DNA of 5,526 nt, taken from positions 1 to 5,526 of the forward strand of contig CAJWAY010000075.1 of the NCBI GenBank assembly GCA_913020685.1. The letters are read 5' to 3'. Within the stretch, counting starts at the first letter, position 1. Each line of letters starts with the position of its first letter. The stretch is from an uncultured Flavobacteriaceae bacterium. GTDB lineage: Bacteria > Bacteroidota > Bacteroidia > Flavobacteriales > Flavobacteriaceae. The translations under genes were made by a program, and so were the position numbers. The notes under the pieces were generated by a model. That model had not been told where the DNA came from. It saw only the letters and a program-made list of their open reading frames with translations, and did not search any database. Of this stretch, positions 1 to 5,526 are shown piece after piece.

Positions 1-359
1 AACGTTTAATTGATATGAAGCCAAGTCCCAGTAATTGTTTAGAATTTTGTTTAGGTTCTATTGCTGAAATGACTGAAGGAGATGTTCATAATGCTACAGA
101 TGAATACAGTAAACAAAATAAAATAGGTTATGTGCATTTTAGAAATGTAGTTGGTAAAGTGCCCTTCTACAAAGAAGTTTTTGTTGATGAGGGAGATATA
201 GACATGGTTAAAGTTTTAAAGATTCTTAAGAAAAATAATTTTGAAGGTGTACTAATTCCTGATCATACACCACAAATGAGTAGTGATGGTGGATGGTATG
301 CAGGAATGGCTTATGCTATGGGATATATGAAAGCAGCTATTATGTTAATAAAAAACTAG
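1..359 (+). CDS. uxuA: Mannonate dehydratase, C-terminal part (5' end outside window)
   Basis: UxuA removes water from D-mannonate to give 2-keto-3-deoxygluconate in cytoplasmic hexuronate (glucuronate) catabolism. The reading frame is open to the left edge (codons for R-L-I-D precede the ATG at 15), so that ATG is internal and only about the last 118 residues are present. Family landmarks are clear: PSPSN followed by FCLGS (Cys codon at 48-50), GYVHFRNV (His codon at 135-137), VFVDEGDIDM, and the IPDHTPQM segment (Asp-His codons at 261-266), then a WYAGMAYAMGYMKA tail. In the Streptococcus suis enzyme, as I recall it, the equivalent Cys, His and Asp bind the Mn ion and the His after the Asp is catalytic, so this part looks intact. 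The TAG stop overlaps the stop of convergent hpf. Its usual partner uxuB is not in view. The family call is firm; I cannot judge whether the missing N-terminal part is complete. Confidence 0.93.
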   Translation, partial: RLIDMKPSPSNCLEFCLGSIAEMTEGDVHNATDEYSKQNKIGYVHFRNVVGKVPFYKEVFVDEGDIDMVKVLKILKKNNFEGVLIPDHTPQMSSDGGWYAGMAYAMGYMKAAIMLIKN

Positions 360-372
360 AGGCGCTGTTTTT
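351..372. terminator. Possible bidirectional terminator over the uxuA/hpf stop codons
   Basis: AAAAAC (351-356) can pair with GTTTTT (367-372). After one bulged T, AG (358-359) can pair with CT (365-366), closing a five-base loop. The A-tract/T-tract symmetry would give a stem followed by U residues on both strands, as in bidirectional terminators between convergent genes. The stem is mostly A-U pairs and therefore weak. It also lies inside the last codons of both genes, because there is no intergenic space. The pairing is visible in the sequence; the function is inference. Confidence 0.3.
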
Positions 373-652
373 CCTTGCGTCTTTTAAGTACCCTTTCAGC
401 AGAATCTGCGGCCTGGTTGATAGCCTCTTCAAAGCTTTTAGCAGTCTTCTTAACGATTACGTCATCCCCTGGAATTCCAATTTTTAATTCTGCAAACTTG
501 TTAATCTTATTCGAGGAGTTCTCCACCTTGGTGTAAACAAAAACATCTACAATTTGATCATAATATTGTGTGATCTTTTTTACTCTTTTTTGAGTGAATT
601 CAACCAGCTTAGTGTCAGCCGTATAATTGACAGATTGAAAATTAACATTCAT
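356..652 (-). CDS. hpf: Short-form ribosome hibernation promoting factor (HPF/RaiA family)
   Basis: This 98-residue cytoplasmic protein has the full layout of short HPF/RaiA (YfiA) proteins: an N-terminal strand (MNVNFQSVNYTAD), a first helix (about residues 13-30, LVEFTQKRVKKITQYY), three strands (about 32-68), and a C-terminal amphipathic helix (about 71-91, AKSFEEAINQAADSAERVLKR) with a basic tail. Family members bind the 30S decoding region and silence or dimerise ribosomes in stationary phase. There is no C-terminal dimerisation domain, so it is the short type. The ATG lies 23 bases after the xerC stop with no promoter or Shine-Dalgarno between them, which suggests co-transcription with xerC. 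Its stop codon overlaps the convergent uxuA stop. The name raiA is often used for the same gene in this phylum. Confidence 0.93.
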   Translation of the reverse strand: MNVNFQSVNYTADTKLVEFTQKRVKKITQYYDQIVDVFVYTKVENSSNKINKFAELKIGIPGDDVIVKKTAKSFEEAINQAADSAERVLKRRKEKQRL

Positions 653-675
653 AATATTAAGTTTTGATAGTCAGA

Positions 676-1566
676 TCAGTCTTTCCTTCCTCTTGGATGT
701 GCTTTAGCATAAGTTTCCTTTATTTTTTTTAAACTGCTGTGAGTGTATACTTGAGTTGCAGCAATACTCTCATGTCCTAACAACTCTTTTACTGAATTAA
801 GATCTGCTCCATTATTTAAGAGATGAGTTGCAAAACTGTGTCTTAAGAGATGAGGACTTTTTTTAACTTTTGACGACACAAAACTAAAATAATGATTTAC
901 GGTTTGATATACAAATCCTTCAGTTAGTTTTAGTCCATTTGAACAACAAAAAAAATAACTTGGTAAGCTCTGAGATAAGTCTTTTTTATAAGAAATATAG
1001 TTTTTCATGATCTTTAATGCTTCGGGTAAAAGAGGAATTATACGCTCCTTGTTTCGCTTACCCAAAACTTTAATCGATTTGTTTTGAAAATCCACAGATG
1101 AATCTTCCAACTCGATCAGCTCCATTCGACGTAATCCGGTATAATACATTAGGCTTATGATCGTTTTTTGTAGTACTCCCTCATAATCTTTTGGAAACAA
1201 ATCGCTGTCCAACAGACGATCGACTTCTTCAGTAGAAAAGGGTACATTTATCTTTTTTGAAACTCTGAGTGGTTGGTGTAGCTTTAAAGGAGAGATTTTA
1301 ATGGTTTCTGTTTTGAGTAAGAATTTATAATAGGATCGTAGTGCAGAAATTTTACGATTGACTGTTCTGTTAGTTTTTTGGTTTTGAACCAAACTAACTA
1401 TCCAAGTCCTTATATGACTGTAATCTACGTTTTCAATAATGTCCAACTCGAAATGGATTTTACAAAAATCTTTGAAGTCTATCAGATCCTTTTTATATGC
1501 AATACAAGTGTGCGTTGAATACTTTTTTTCATGAGAGATGTAATCCAGAAATTGATTTATTGACAT
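676..1566 (-). CDS. xerC: Tyrosine recombinase, XerC type
   Basis: The 296-residue length is typical of Xer recombinases, which resolve chromosome dimers at dif. The N-terminal SAM-like core-binding domain covers about residues 1-95 and the catalytic domain about 105-290. All catalytic residues can be placed by comparison with E. coli XerD: Arg146 (TGLRRMEL), Lys170 (VLGKRNKER), His239 and Arg242 (PHLLRHSFATHLL), His265 (LLGHES) and nucleophile Tyr274 (TQVYTH). The C-terminal AHPRGRKD resembles the AHPR tail of XerC rather than XerD, which supports the XerC label. The position between rpsU and hpf fits a housekeeping Xer protein and not a phage or integron integrase; no attachment site or cargo was seen. 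The ATG is chosen because the upstream bases hold a promoter-like element and no Shine-Dalgarno. The alternative is a generic integrase-family protein named by homology only. Confidence 0.92.
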   Translation of the reverse strand: MSINQFLDYISHEKKYSTHTCIAYKKDLIDFKDFCKIHFELDIIENVDYSHIRTWIVSLVQNQKTNRTVNRKISALRSYYKFLLKTETIKISPLKLHQPLRVSKKINVPFSTEEVDRLLDSDLFPKDYEGVLQKTIISLMYYTGLRRMELIELEDSSVDFQNKSIKVLGKRNKERIIPLLPEALKIMKNYISYKKDLSQSLPSYFFCCSNGLKLTEGFVYQTVNHYFSFVSSKVKKSPHLLRHSFATHLLNNGADLNSVKELLGHESIAATQVYTHSSLKKIKETYAKAHPRGRKD

Positions 1567-1582
1567 AAAAATATCTGTAATA

Positions 1583-1609
1583 CAAAGTTATGAAAGTTAA
1601 AACTTACAA
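1583..1609 (-). promoter_or_regulatory. Putative Bacteroidota-type promoter for xerC-hpf
   Basis: On the minus strand TAACTTTG (1590-1583) matches the -7 consensus TAnnTTTG exactly. A TTG (1609-1607) lies 16 bases upstream, slightly short of the usual 17-23. Transcription would start about 10 bases before the xerC ATG, giving a very short leader. A second TAACTTT copy sits just upstream (minus strand 1599-1593), so the exact start is uncertain. Confidence 0.45.
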
Positions 1610-1637
1610 CGTTTATGATTAAACTTAATTAAAGTAT

Positions 1638-1832
1638 CTATTGGTTTTCTAGGTCTCTAAGTCGCTGAATATATTGCGCTTTTTTGATCTTGTCGCGATT
1701 CCTAACAGAGGGCTTTACAAATTGCTTTCTAATCCTTACTTGGCGCATTCCTCCGGTCTTATCAAATTTTCGCTTAAAACGTTTAAGAGCGCGATCTATG
1801 TTTTCACCGTCTTTAACTGGTATGATTAGCAT
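1638..1832 (-). CDS. rpsU: Small ribosomal subunit protein bS21
   Basis: This 64-residue, strongly basic protein has the bS21 pattern: a short strand start (MLIIPVKDGENIDRALKRFK), the conserved KRKFDKTGGMRQVRIRK region (about residues 20-36) and a basic C-terminal helix (KPSVRNRDKIKKAQYIQRLRD). It sits on the 30S platform near the 3' end of 16S rRNA. In Bacteroidota ribosomes, bS21 together with bS18 and bS6 holds the anti-Shine-Dalgarno tail, which explains why most mRNAs in this phylum lack a Shine-Dalgarno. This gene is the exception in the window, with a near-perfect Shine-Dalgarno 8 bases before the ATG, consistent with translational autoregulation by free bS21. It lies 75 bases after the acyl-CoA dehydrogenase and 71 bases before xerC, with promoter-like sequences on both sides. 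Confidence 0.96.
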   Translation of the reverse strand: MLIIPVKDGENIDRALKRFKRKFDKTGGMRQVRIRKQFVKPSVRNRDKIKKAQYIQRLRDLENQ

Positions 1833-1840
1833 GTACTTGT

Positions 1841-1850
1841 ACCTCCTTTC
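1841..1850 (-). promoter_or_regulatory. Extended Shine-Dalgarno of rpsU (likely autoregulatory)
   Basis: The minus strand reads GAAAGGAGGT followed by an 8-base spacer (ACAAGTAC) and the rpsU ATG. It is complementary to ACCTCCTTTC, the 16S rRNA 3' end expected for this phylum (from memory; the 16S gene is not in the window). No other start codon in the window has GGAGG or a similar stretch within 20 bases upstream. Its role in bS21 feedback control is known from Flavobacterium johnsoniae work; applying it here is inference. Confidence 0.88.
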
Positions 1851-1861
1851 ATAATGAAGCG

Positions 1862-1893
1862 CAAATATAGGAATAGAAAAATAATGTTACTAA
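1862..1893 (-). promoter_or_regulatory. Putative Bacteroidota-type promoter for rpsU
   Basis: TATATTTG (minus strand 1869-1862) fits TAnnTTTG exactly. The -33 position holds TTAG (1893-1890), a one-base mismatch to TTTG, 20 bases upstream. Transcription would begin near 1855, so the mRNA leader would be only about 22 bases and would consist almost entirely of the Shine-Dalgarno and spacer. Confidence 0.5.
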
Positions 1894-1907
1894 TAAAATA
1901 AGAAATT

Positions 1908-3071
1908 TTATGATTGTAAAAAATTACGAGCTATAACCAGTTTTTGGATCTCACTGGTTCCTTCACCTATCGTACACAATTTAGAATCACGGTAGAATTT
2001 TTCAACGGGGAAATCTTTTATAAAACCATAACCACCGTGGACTTGGACAGCATTACTAGAGACTTTAACACATACCTCAGAGGAAAATAATTTTGCCATC
2101 GCTCCTATTTGCGTCACATTTTTTCCTTGGTTTTTGTCTTCCCCTGCCTGATGAGTCAACAAACTTGCGGCCTCGATTTCTGTAGCCATTTCGGCCAACA
2201 TAAAGGAAATTCCCTGAAAGGCTCCAATGGGCTTACCAAATTGTTCTCGTTCATTTGCATATTTTACTGACGCCTCAAAAGCTCCTTTGGCAATTCCCAA
2301 AGAAAGTGCAGCAATAGAAATTCTTCCTCCATCCAGTATTTTCATAGATTGAATAAATCCCTCGCCAATATCTCCCAGACGATTGCTATCCGGAACAATA
2401 CAATTTTCAAAAACCATTTCGGCGGTTTCAGAAGCACGCATTCCCAATTTATTCTCTACTTTTCCTGAACTGAAACCCGGCGTACCTTTTTCAACGACAA
2501 AACTGGTCATTCCGTGACTGTCTCCTTTTTCTCCATTTTTGAAAATAACAACAGCCAAGTCACAGGATTTACCATGGGTAATGAAGTTTTTAGTTCCGTT
2601 CAAGATCCATTGGTCACCTTGTTTTTTAGCAGTAGCATTCATGCCTTTTGCATCAGAGCCTGTGTTATACTCGGTCAATCCCCATGCTCCTATCCACTTA
2701 CCAGTGGCCAATTTAGGCAACCATTTCATGCGTTGTTCCTCGTTTCCAAAAAGGTAAACGTGTTGGGCAGCAAGAGAATTGTGGGCCGCCAATGATAAAC
2801 CTATGGAGGGATCAACTTTTGAAATTTCTTCGATTACAGCAATATACTCATGATAACCCATACCAGAGCCACCATAGATTTCAGGGATCAACAACCCCAT
2901 AAAACCCAATTCTCCAGCTTTTCTTAAAACCGTTGCAGGAAAAAATTGTGACTCATCCCAATCCATTACATTAGGACGAATATATTGTTCTGAAAAATGT
3001 TTTGCCGACTCAACGACCATTTTTGTGGTCTCTCCATAATTCATACTCACCGTTCTGTCTATCTCAAACAT
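1908..3071 (-). CDS. Acyl-CoA dehydrogenase (short/medium-chain type)
   Basis: This FAD flavoprotein of 387 residues is full length for the family. It forms the trans-2,3 double bond in acyl-CoA esters during fatty-acid or branched-chain amino-acid breakdown and passes electrons to ETF. The N-terminal helical domain covers about residues 10-125, the middle beta domain about 127-235 and the C-terminal helical domain about 240-385. The FAD/substrate motif GLTEYNTGSD is at 131-140, ERQFG-type EREQFGKPI at 274-282, and QVHGGYGFIKDFPVEKFYRD at 353-372 region matches the second family signature. The catalytic base is Glu370 in GEGTSEIQ, the position used by short- and medium-chain enzymes. Thr137 replaces the Gly/Ser/Ala/Asn usual in the first signature. 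Exact substrate (butyryl-, branched or longer acyl-CoA) cannot be read from sequence. It appears monocistronic, with its own promoter-like sequence upstream and no Shine-Dalgarno. Confidence 0.95.
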   Translation of the reverse strand: MFEIDRTVSMNYGETTKMVVESAKHFSEQYIRPNVMDWDESQFFPATVLRKAGELGFMGLLIPEIYGGSGMGYHEYIAVIEEISKVDPSIGLSLAAHNSLAAQHVYLFGNEEQRMKWLPKLATGKWIGAWGLTEYNTGSDAKGMNATAKKQGDQWILNGTKNFITHGKSCDLAVVIFKNGEKGDSHGMTSFVVEKGTPGFSSGKVENKLGMRASETAEMVFENCIVPDSNRLGDIGEGFIQSMKILDGGRISIAALSLGIAKGAFEASVKYANEREQFGKPIGAFQGISFMLAEMATEIEAASLLTHQAGEDKNQGKNVTQIGAMAKLFSSEVCVKVSSNAVQVHGGYGFIKDFPVEKFYRDSKLCTIGEGTSEIQKLVIARNFLQS

Positions 3072-3087
3072 ATTCTTAAAATGTCTG

Positions 3088-3117
3088 TAAATATAAACTT
3101 ATTCTACTTATTTTCAA
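3088..3117 (-). promoter_or_regulatory. Putative promoter of the acyl-CoA dehydrogenase gene
   Basis: TTG (minus strand 3117-3115), a 19-base spacer and TATATTTA (3095-3088), one mismatch from TAnnTTTG, sit 17 bases before the ATG. Spacing is in the normal range for the phylum. Confidence 0.45.
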
Positions 3118-3327
3118 TGAGCCAAATCCCTCAATATTTTGAAATTAACAAAATCCAATTCTTTCTAATTAAGCTATCTGGTCAAGCTTTTAATCCTCAT
3201 AAATTGAATTGGCCTAATCAAAGATTTTAGATTGCTAAGTATGAATCGAGGGAAGTCTAACTTAATGTGTTCCGTTTTCCTTGTTTTATAAAAATGACAA
3301 GCCTAATATTTAATTGAGTGATTGTGG

Positions 3328-4938
3328 TCATTCTTGGTTACTTTTAATGGCAGCCAGGTAGATGGTTAATTCTTCTTTTACTTTGGGATAAAGAAGTATC
3401 AAGCCAACCATGTTAGGAAAAACAAGGGCCAAAATCATAGCGTCAGAAAAGGTCCAAACAGCAGACATGTCTCCTGCAGCACCAATAACTATAAATATCA
3501 AAAATAATATTTTGTAGGAAAGGTCAGCGGCTTTACTCTTACCAAAAATAAACATCCATGACTGTAATCCATAGTAGGACCATGAGATCATAGTAGAAAT
3601 GGCAAACAACACTACGGCAATAGTCAAAAATGGACCTGAAAAAACAATGTATTTCGAAAATGCAGCAGCCGTAATTCCAGCTCCTTCAACAGCAACTCCA
3701 TCTATAATAACCTTTCCACCCACACCACCATAGTCAAAAACAGCACTGTCCCCATTAAATATGATGATAACCAAAGCGGTCATGGTACAGATTACAACGG
3801 TGTCAATAAAAGGCTCTAAAAGTGCTACCAATCCCTCTGAGGCGGGGTATTTTGTCATAACGGCAGCATGGGCAATGGAAGCTGATCCTGCCCCTGCCTC
3901 ATTGGAAAATGCTGCACGACGAAAACCAGTAATCAAGACCCCTAAAAGACCACCCAATCCTGCTTCAGGACTGAAGGCTTGGAAAAAAATCATACCAAAA
4001 GCATCATCTACATAACTAAAATTAGTTCCTATGATATAAATACATGCAAACACATAAATCAATGCCATAAAGGGAACAATTTTTTCAGTAACTGATGCAA
4101 TTCGCTTTATTCCACCTATAATTATAATACCCACAAATACCATCATAATCAATCCGATTATAGTTCTGGCACTGCCTCCAGTCATTCCGAAGAAATTGAC
4201 CAATTGCATAGCTGCTTGATTGGACTGAGCAGCATTTCCCCCTCCAAAAGAGGCTCCGATGCAAAGTATTGCAAAAGTGACTGCCAAAAACTTTCCTAAT
4301 TTACTCATCCCACGTTCTTTCAAACCTTTGATCAAATAATACATTGGGCCTCCATAGATAGTACCGTCAATACCAACATCTCTGTACCTTACCCCAAGGG
4401 TGCATTCAACAAACTTAGTTGACATCCCCAACAGCCCGCAGAGAATCATCCAAAATGTAGCCCCAGGACCTCCTACGGCAATTGCCAGTGCCACTCCCGC
4501 TATATTTCCGTTACCTACAGTCCCTGAAACAGCTGTAGCAAGGGCTTGGAAATGATTCACTTCCCCGTCCAGACTTTTTACACTTTTCTTTTCGTCAATA
4601 TCACCCTTTATGTCAAAATCTGAAGCTTTAGATTCACAGTCTTCCAATCCATCATATTTACCTCTAACTGTTCTAATAGCTGTAGGGAAATGTCTGAAAT
4701 TAACGAATCCAAAGTATAGTGTAAAAAACAATGCACCCCCAACCAGCAAAATGATTATTGTCGGAATAGAAGTTCCAGGAAAATTGTGTAAAATAACTGA
4801 ACCCCACCAATTAGCGACGGGAGTAAATGCCTCATTAATTTTATCATCCAAACCTTGTTCTTGTGCTCTTACAGCAAGTGGAATAAAAGTCATTAAGATT
4901 AATAAATAGAAAATTTTGGAAAGGGAGTTATGCTTCAT
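3328..4938 (-). CDS. Alanine/glycine:cation symporter, AGCS family
   Basis: This 536-residue multi-pass inner-membrane protein imports alanine or glycine with Na+ (family also called AlsT, DagA or AgcS). Hallmarks are FQALATAVSGTVGNGNIAGVA (130-150), GGPGATFWMILCGLLGMSTKFVECTLG (156-182, the family signature region, with Ile165 where Trp is usual), DGTIYGGPMYY (191-201), FGGGNAAQSNQ (231-241), and GFRRAAFSNEAGAGSASIAHAA (338-359). About ten or more hydrophobic helices follow from residue 58. Two additions stand out. A signal-peptide-like N-terminus (1-25) ends in AVRA before QEQ. A charged insert (about 95-124), rich in Asp, Glu, Lys and Ser, lies between the first core helix and the GEVNHFQA segment. 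The gene is flanked by 256 and 297 noncoding bases, so it is probably monocistronic; I saw no convincing terminator after its stop. Substrate among small neutral amino acids is inferred from the family. Confidence 0.94.
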   Translation of the reverse strand: MKHNSLSKIFYLLILMTFIPLAVRAQEQGLDDKINEAFTPVANWWGSVILHNFPGTSIPTIIILLVGGALFFTLYFGFVNFRHFPTAIRTVRGKYDGLEDCESKASDFDIKGDIDEKKSVKSLDGEVNHFQALATAVSGTVGNGNIAGVALAIAVGGPGATFWMILCGLLGMSTKFVECTLGVRYRDVGIDGTIYGGPMYYLIKGLKERGMSKLGKFLAVTFAILCIGASFGGGNAAQSNQAAMQLVNFFGMTGGSARTIIGLIMMVFVGIIIIGGIKRIASVTEKIVPFMALIYVFACIYIIGTNFSYVDDAFGMIFFQAFSPEAGLGGLLGVLITGFRRAAFSNEAGAGSASIAHAAVMTKYPASEGLVALLEPFIDTVVICTMTALVIIIFNGDSAVFDYGGVGGKVIIDGVAVEGAGITAAAFSKYIVFSGPFLTIAVVLFAISTMISWSYYGLQSWMFIFGKSKAADLSYKILFLIFIVIGAAGDMSAVWTFSDAMILALVFPNMVGLILLYPKVKEELTIYLAAIKSNQE

Positions 4939-4973
4939 GATTTATCTTGTCTGTTGATTTTTGCAATATGCTA

Positions 4974-5008
4974 AAAACCTAGGGAAAATCAAATTATTAG
5001 AAATCAAA
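4974..5008 (-). promoter_or_regulatory. Weak promoter candidate for the symporter gene
   Basis: TTTG (minus strand 5008-5005), a 23-base spacer and TAGGTTTT (4981-4974, one mismatch to TAnnTTTG) lie 35 bases before the ATG. The spacer is at the upper limit of the reported range and the region is AT-rich, so a chance match is quite possible. Confidence 0.2.
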
Positions 5009-5053
5009 CATTGAATTTAATTTGCTAAACTATTCCAGCCAACAAAATAATTA

Positions 5054-5092
5054 AGTTAAAATTGACTATAATTTTAGATCAACATTTTAACT
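5054..5092. repeat. Imperfect 12-bp inverted repeat upstream of the symporter gene
   Basis: AGTTAAAA (5054-5061) pairs with TTTTAACT (5085-5092), and TTGA (5062-5065) pairs with TCAA (5079-5082) across a two-base bulge. The loop is 13 bases. It is 116-154 bases before the symporter ATG and about 145-180 bases past the PspC stop. It could be an operator, a weak transcript-end hairpin, or chance in AT-rich DNA. Confidence 0.35.
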
Positions 5093-5168
5093 GATTATCA
5101 ATTATCATAGGGTATTAGAACCATAAATCATTATTAATGAATTTCAGGTGGATTTACTATTTGGATAG

Positions 5169-5204
5169 ATAGTGATTGAGATTTTTTATTTATGATATCA
5201 CTAT
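5169..5204. repeat. 8-bp inverted repeat downstream of the PspC gene
   Basis: ATAGTGAT (5169-5176) and ATCACTAT (5197-5204) are exact inverted copies separated by 20 bases, 32 bases past the PspC stop. The long loop and the lack of a U-tract on the minus strand make it a poor intrinsic terminator. It is recorded because it is the only hairpin close to that gene's end. Confidence 0.25.
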
Positions 5205-5235
5205 AAACTTCAAAAATTGGTCAAATGATTAATTA

Positions 5236-5463
5236 TTACAGGTCAAATACGGATGTTCTTTTGGTGTAGATCAAGTCTTTGAGTTTGAGCCAAAAAGCCA
5301 AGGTTAAATAAATGAGAAAACCTCCAACTACTGTAGTGAAGGAAGCATAAATAAAAAATAAACGAACACTCTTAACGTTCATGCCCAAAGAGTCTGCTAA
5401 ACGGGTGGAAACAGCAAAGCCATATTTTTCAAAAAAATGACGTATTGTACTAACCTTATTCAC
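5236..5463 (-). CDS. Small PspC-domain membrane protein
   Basis: This 75-residue protein matches the PspC domain family: an N-terminal segment (IRHFFEKYGFAVSTRLADSLGM, about 7-28), a predicted membrane helix (about 33-58, VRLFFIYASF to LTLAFWLK) and a C-terminal KRTSVFDL typical of Bacteroidota members. In Proteobacteria, PspC is an inner-membrane sensor of the phage-shock envelope-stress response. No pspA, pspB or pspF homologue is seen here, and the role of these stand-alone Bacteroidota proteins is not settled, so the 'PspC transcriptional regulator' label should be read cautiously. The start codon is GTG: an in-frame TAA lies four codons upstream and no ATG lies between. There is no Shine-Dalgarno. 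The 63 bases to the window edge show no other gene. A promoter was not clear, so it may be transcribed from a gene beyond the edge. Confidence 0.85.
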   Translation of the reverse strand: MNKVSTIRHFFEKYGFAVSTRLADSLGMNVKSVRLFFIYASFTTVVGGFLIYLTLAFWLKLKDLIYTKRTSVFDL

Positions 5464-5526
5464 AGAGTAAATTTAAAATTTTAAAAATCAAATTAAATGA
5501 ACAACTGAGGAATAGTATTTTGCAGG

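Larger units (their letters stand above)
4939..5235. other. 297-base noncoding region between the PspC gene and the symporter gene
   Basis: This stretch is very AT-rich and has no plausible gene; reading frames are only a few to about a dozen codons. It should contain the 3' end of the PspC transcript and the promoter of the symporter. It holds two inverted repeats (5054-5092 and 5169-5204) and a weak promoter-like pair near 4974-5008, listed separately. No tRNA, riboswitch or small-RNA structure was recognised. Confidence 0.7.

Noticed and set aside
293..487. Plus-strand 64-codon frame spanning the uxuA end and antisense to hpf
   Set aside because: It overlaps two real genes in other frames and has no family resemblance.
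676..1566. Tyrosine recombinase considered as an integrase marking a mobile island
   Set aside because: It has the XerC length and AHPR-type tail, sits between rpsU and hpf as a housekeeping gene, and no attachment repeats, tRNA or cargo genes are present.
1893..1911. Hairpin ATAAAAT-loop-ATTTTAT at the end of the acyl-CoA dehydrogenase gene, possible terminator
   Set aside because: The stem is seven A-T pairs with no G-C and overlaps the stop codon; such repeats are expected by chance in this AT-rich spacer.
2514..2795. Plus-strand open frames inside the acyl-CoA dehydrogenase gene, and similar ones at 3761-4015 and 4610-4909 inside the symporter
   Set aside because: They lie fully antisense to well-supported genes, have no recognisable domain and have no start signals; they are shadows.
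2997..3230. Plus-strand frame of 77 codons extending from the acyl-CoA dehydrogenase start into the noncoding gap
   Set aside because: Half is antisense to a real gene, the rest is AT-rich spacer, and the protein resembles no family.
3072..3327. 256-base gap between the symporter and acyl-CoA dehydrogenase genes, inspected for a small gene, RNA or terminator
   Set aside because: No credible frame or stable GC-containing hairpin; CCAATTC/GAATTGG copies about 50 bases apart are too short and too far apart. Only the promoter-like element at 3088-3117 was kept.

Overview
The window looks like chromosomal DNA from a marine-type member of the Bacteroidota (class Flavobacteriia or a close relative). 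The base composition is AT-rich. Most genes have no Shine-Dalgarno sequence. Several genes are preceded by close matches to the Bacteroidota promoter (TTG or TTTG near -33, TAnnTTTG near -7). The protein variants (64-residue bS21, PspC ending in TSVFDL, HPF paired with a XerC-like recombinase) also fit that phylum. No mobile element, CRISPR array, tRNA, rRNA or defence system was seen.

Layout. The left end (1-359, plus strand) is the C-terminal third of a mannonate dehydratase, UxuA, which acts in hexuronate catabolism. Everything else is on the minus strand. Read in the direction of transcription from the right, the order is: a small PspC-domain membrane protein (5463-5236); a Na+/alanine-glycine symporter of the AGCS family (4938-3328); an acyl-CoA dehydrogenase (3071-1908); ribosomal protein bS21, rpsU (1832-1638); a XerC-type tyrosine recombinase (1566-676); and a short ribosome hibernation promoting factor, hpf (652-356). 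The hpf and uxuA genes converge and share one CTAG that supplies both stop codons.

How the genes relate. rpsU, xerC and hpf form a translation and chromosome-maintenance cluster. From memory, this order is common in Bacteroidota, where it is usually followed by tRNA genes and tuf; here it runs straight into uxuA. xerC and hpf are separated by only 23 bases and are probably co-transcribed, while rpsU seems to have its own promoter and a very short leader. The acyl-CoA dehydrogenase, the symporter and the PspC protein look like separate transcription units with ordinary metabolic or envelope roles.

The most notable signal is upstream of rpsU. It is the only gene here with a Shine-Dalgarno sequence, and that sequence is essentially perfect (GAAAGGAGGT, 8 bases before the ATG). 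This fits the known model in which Bacteroidota ribosomes sequester their anti-Shine-Dalgarno with bS21, bS18 and bS6, and bS21 controls its own translation. I found no convincing undescribed system; the other findings are modest.
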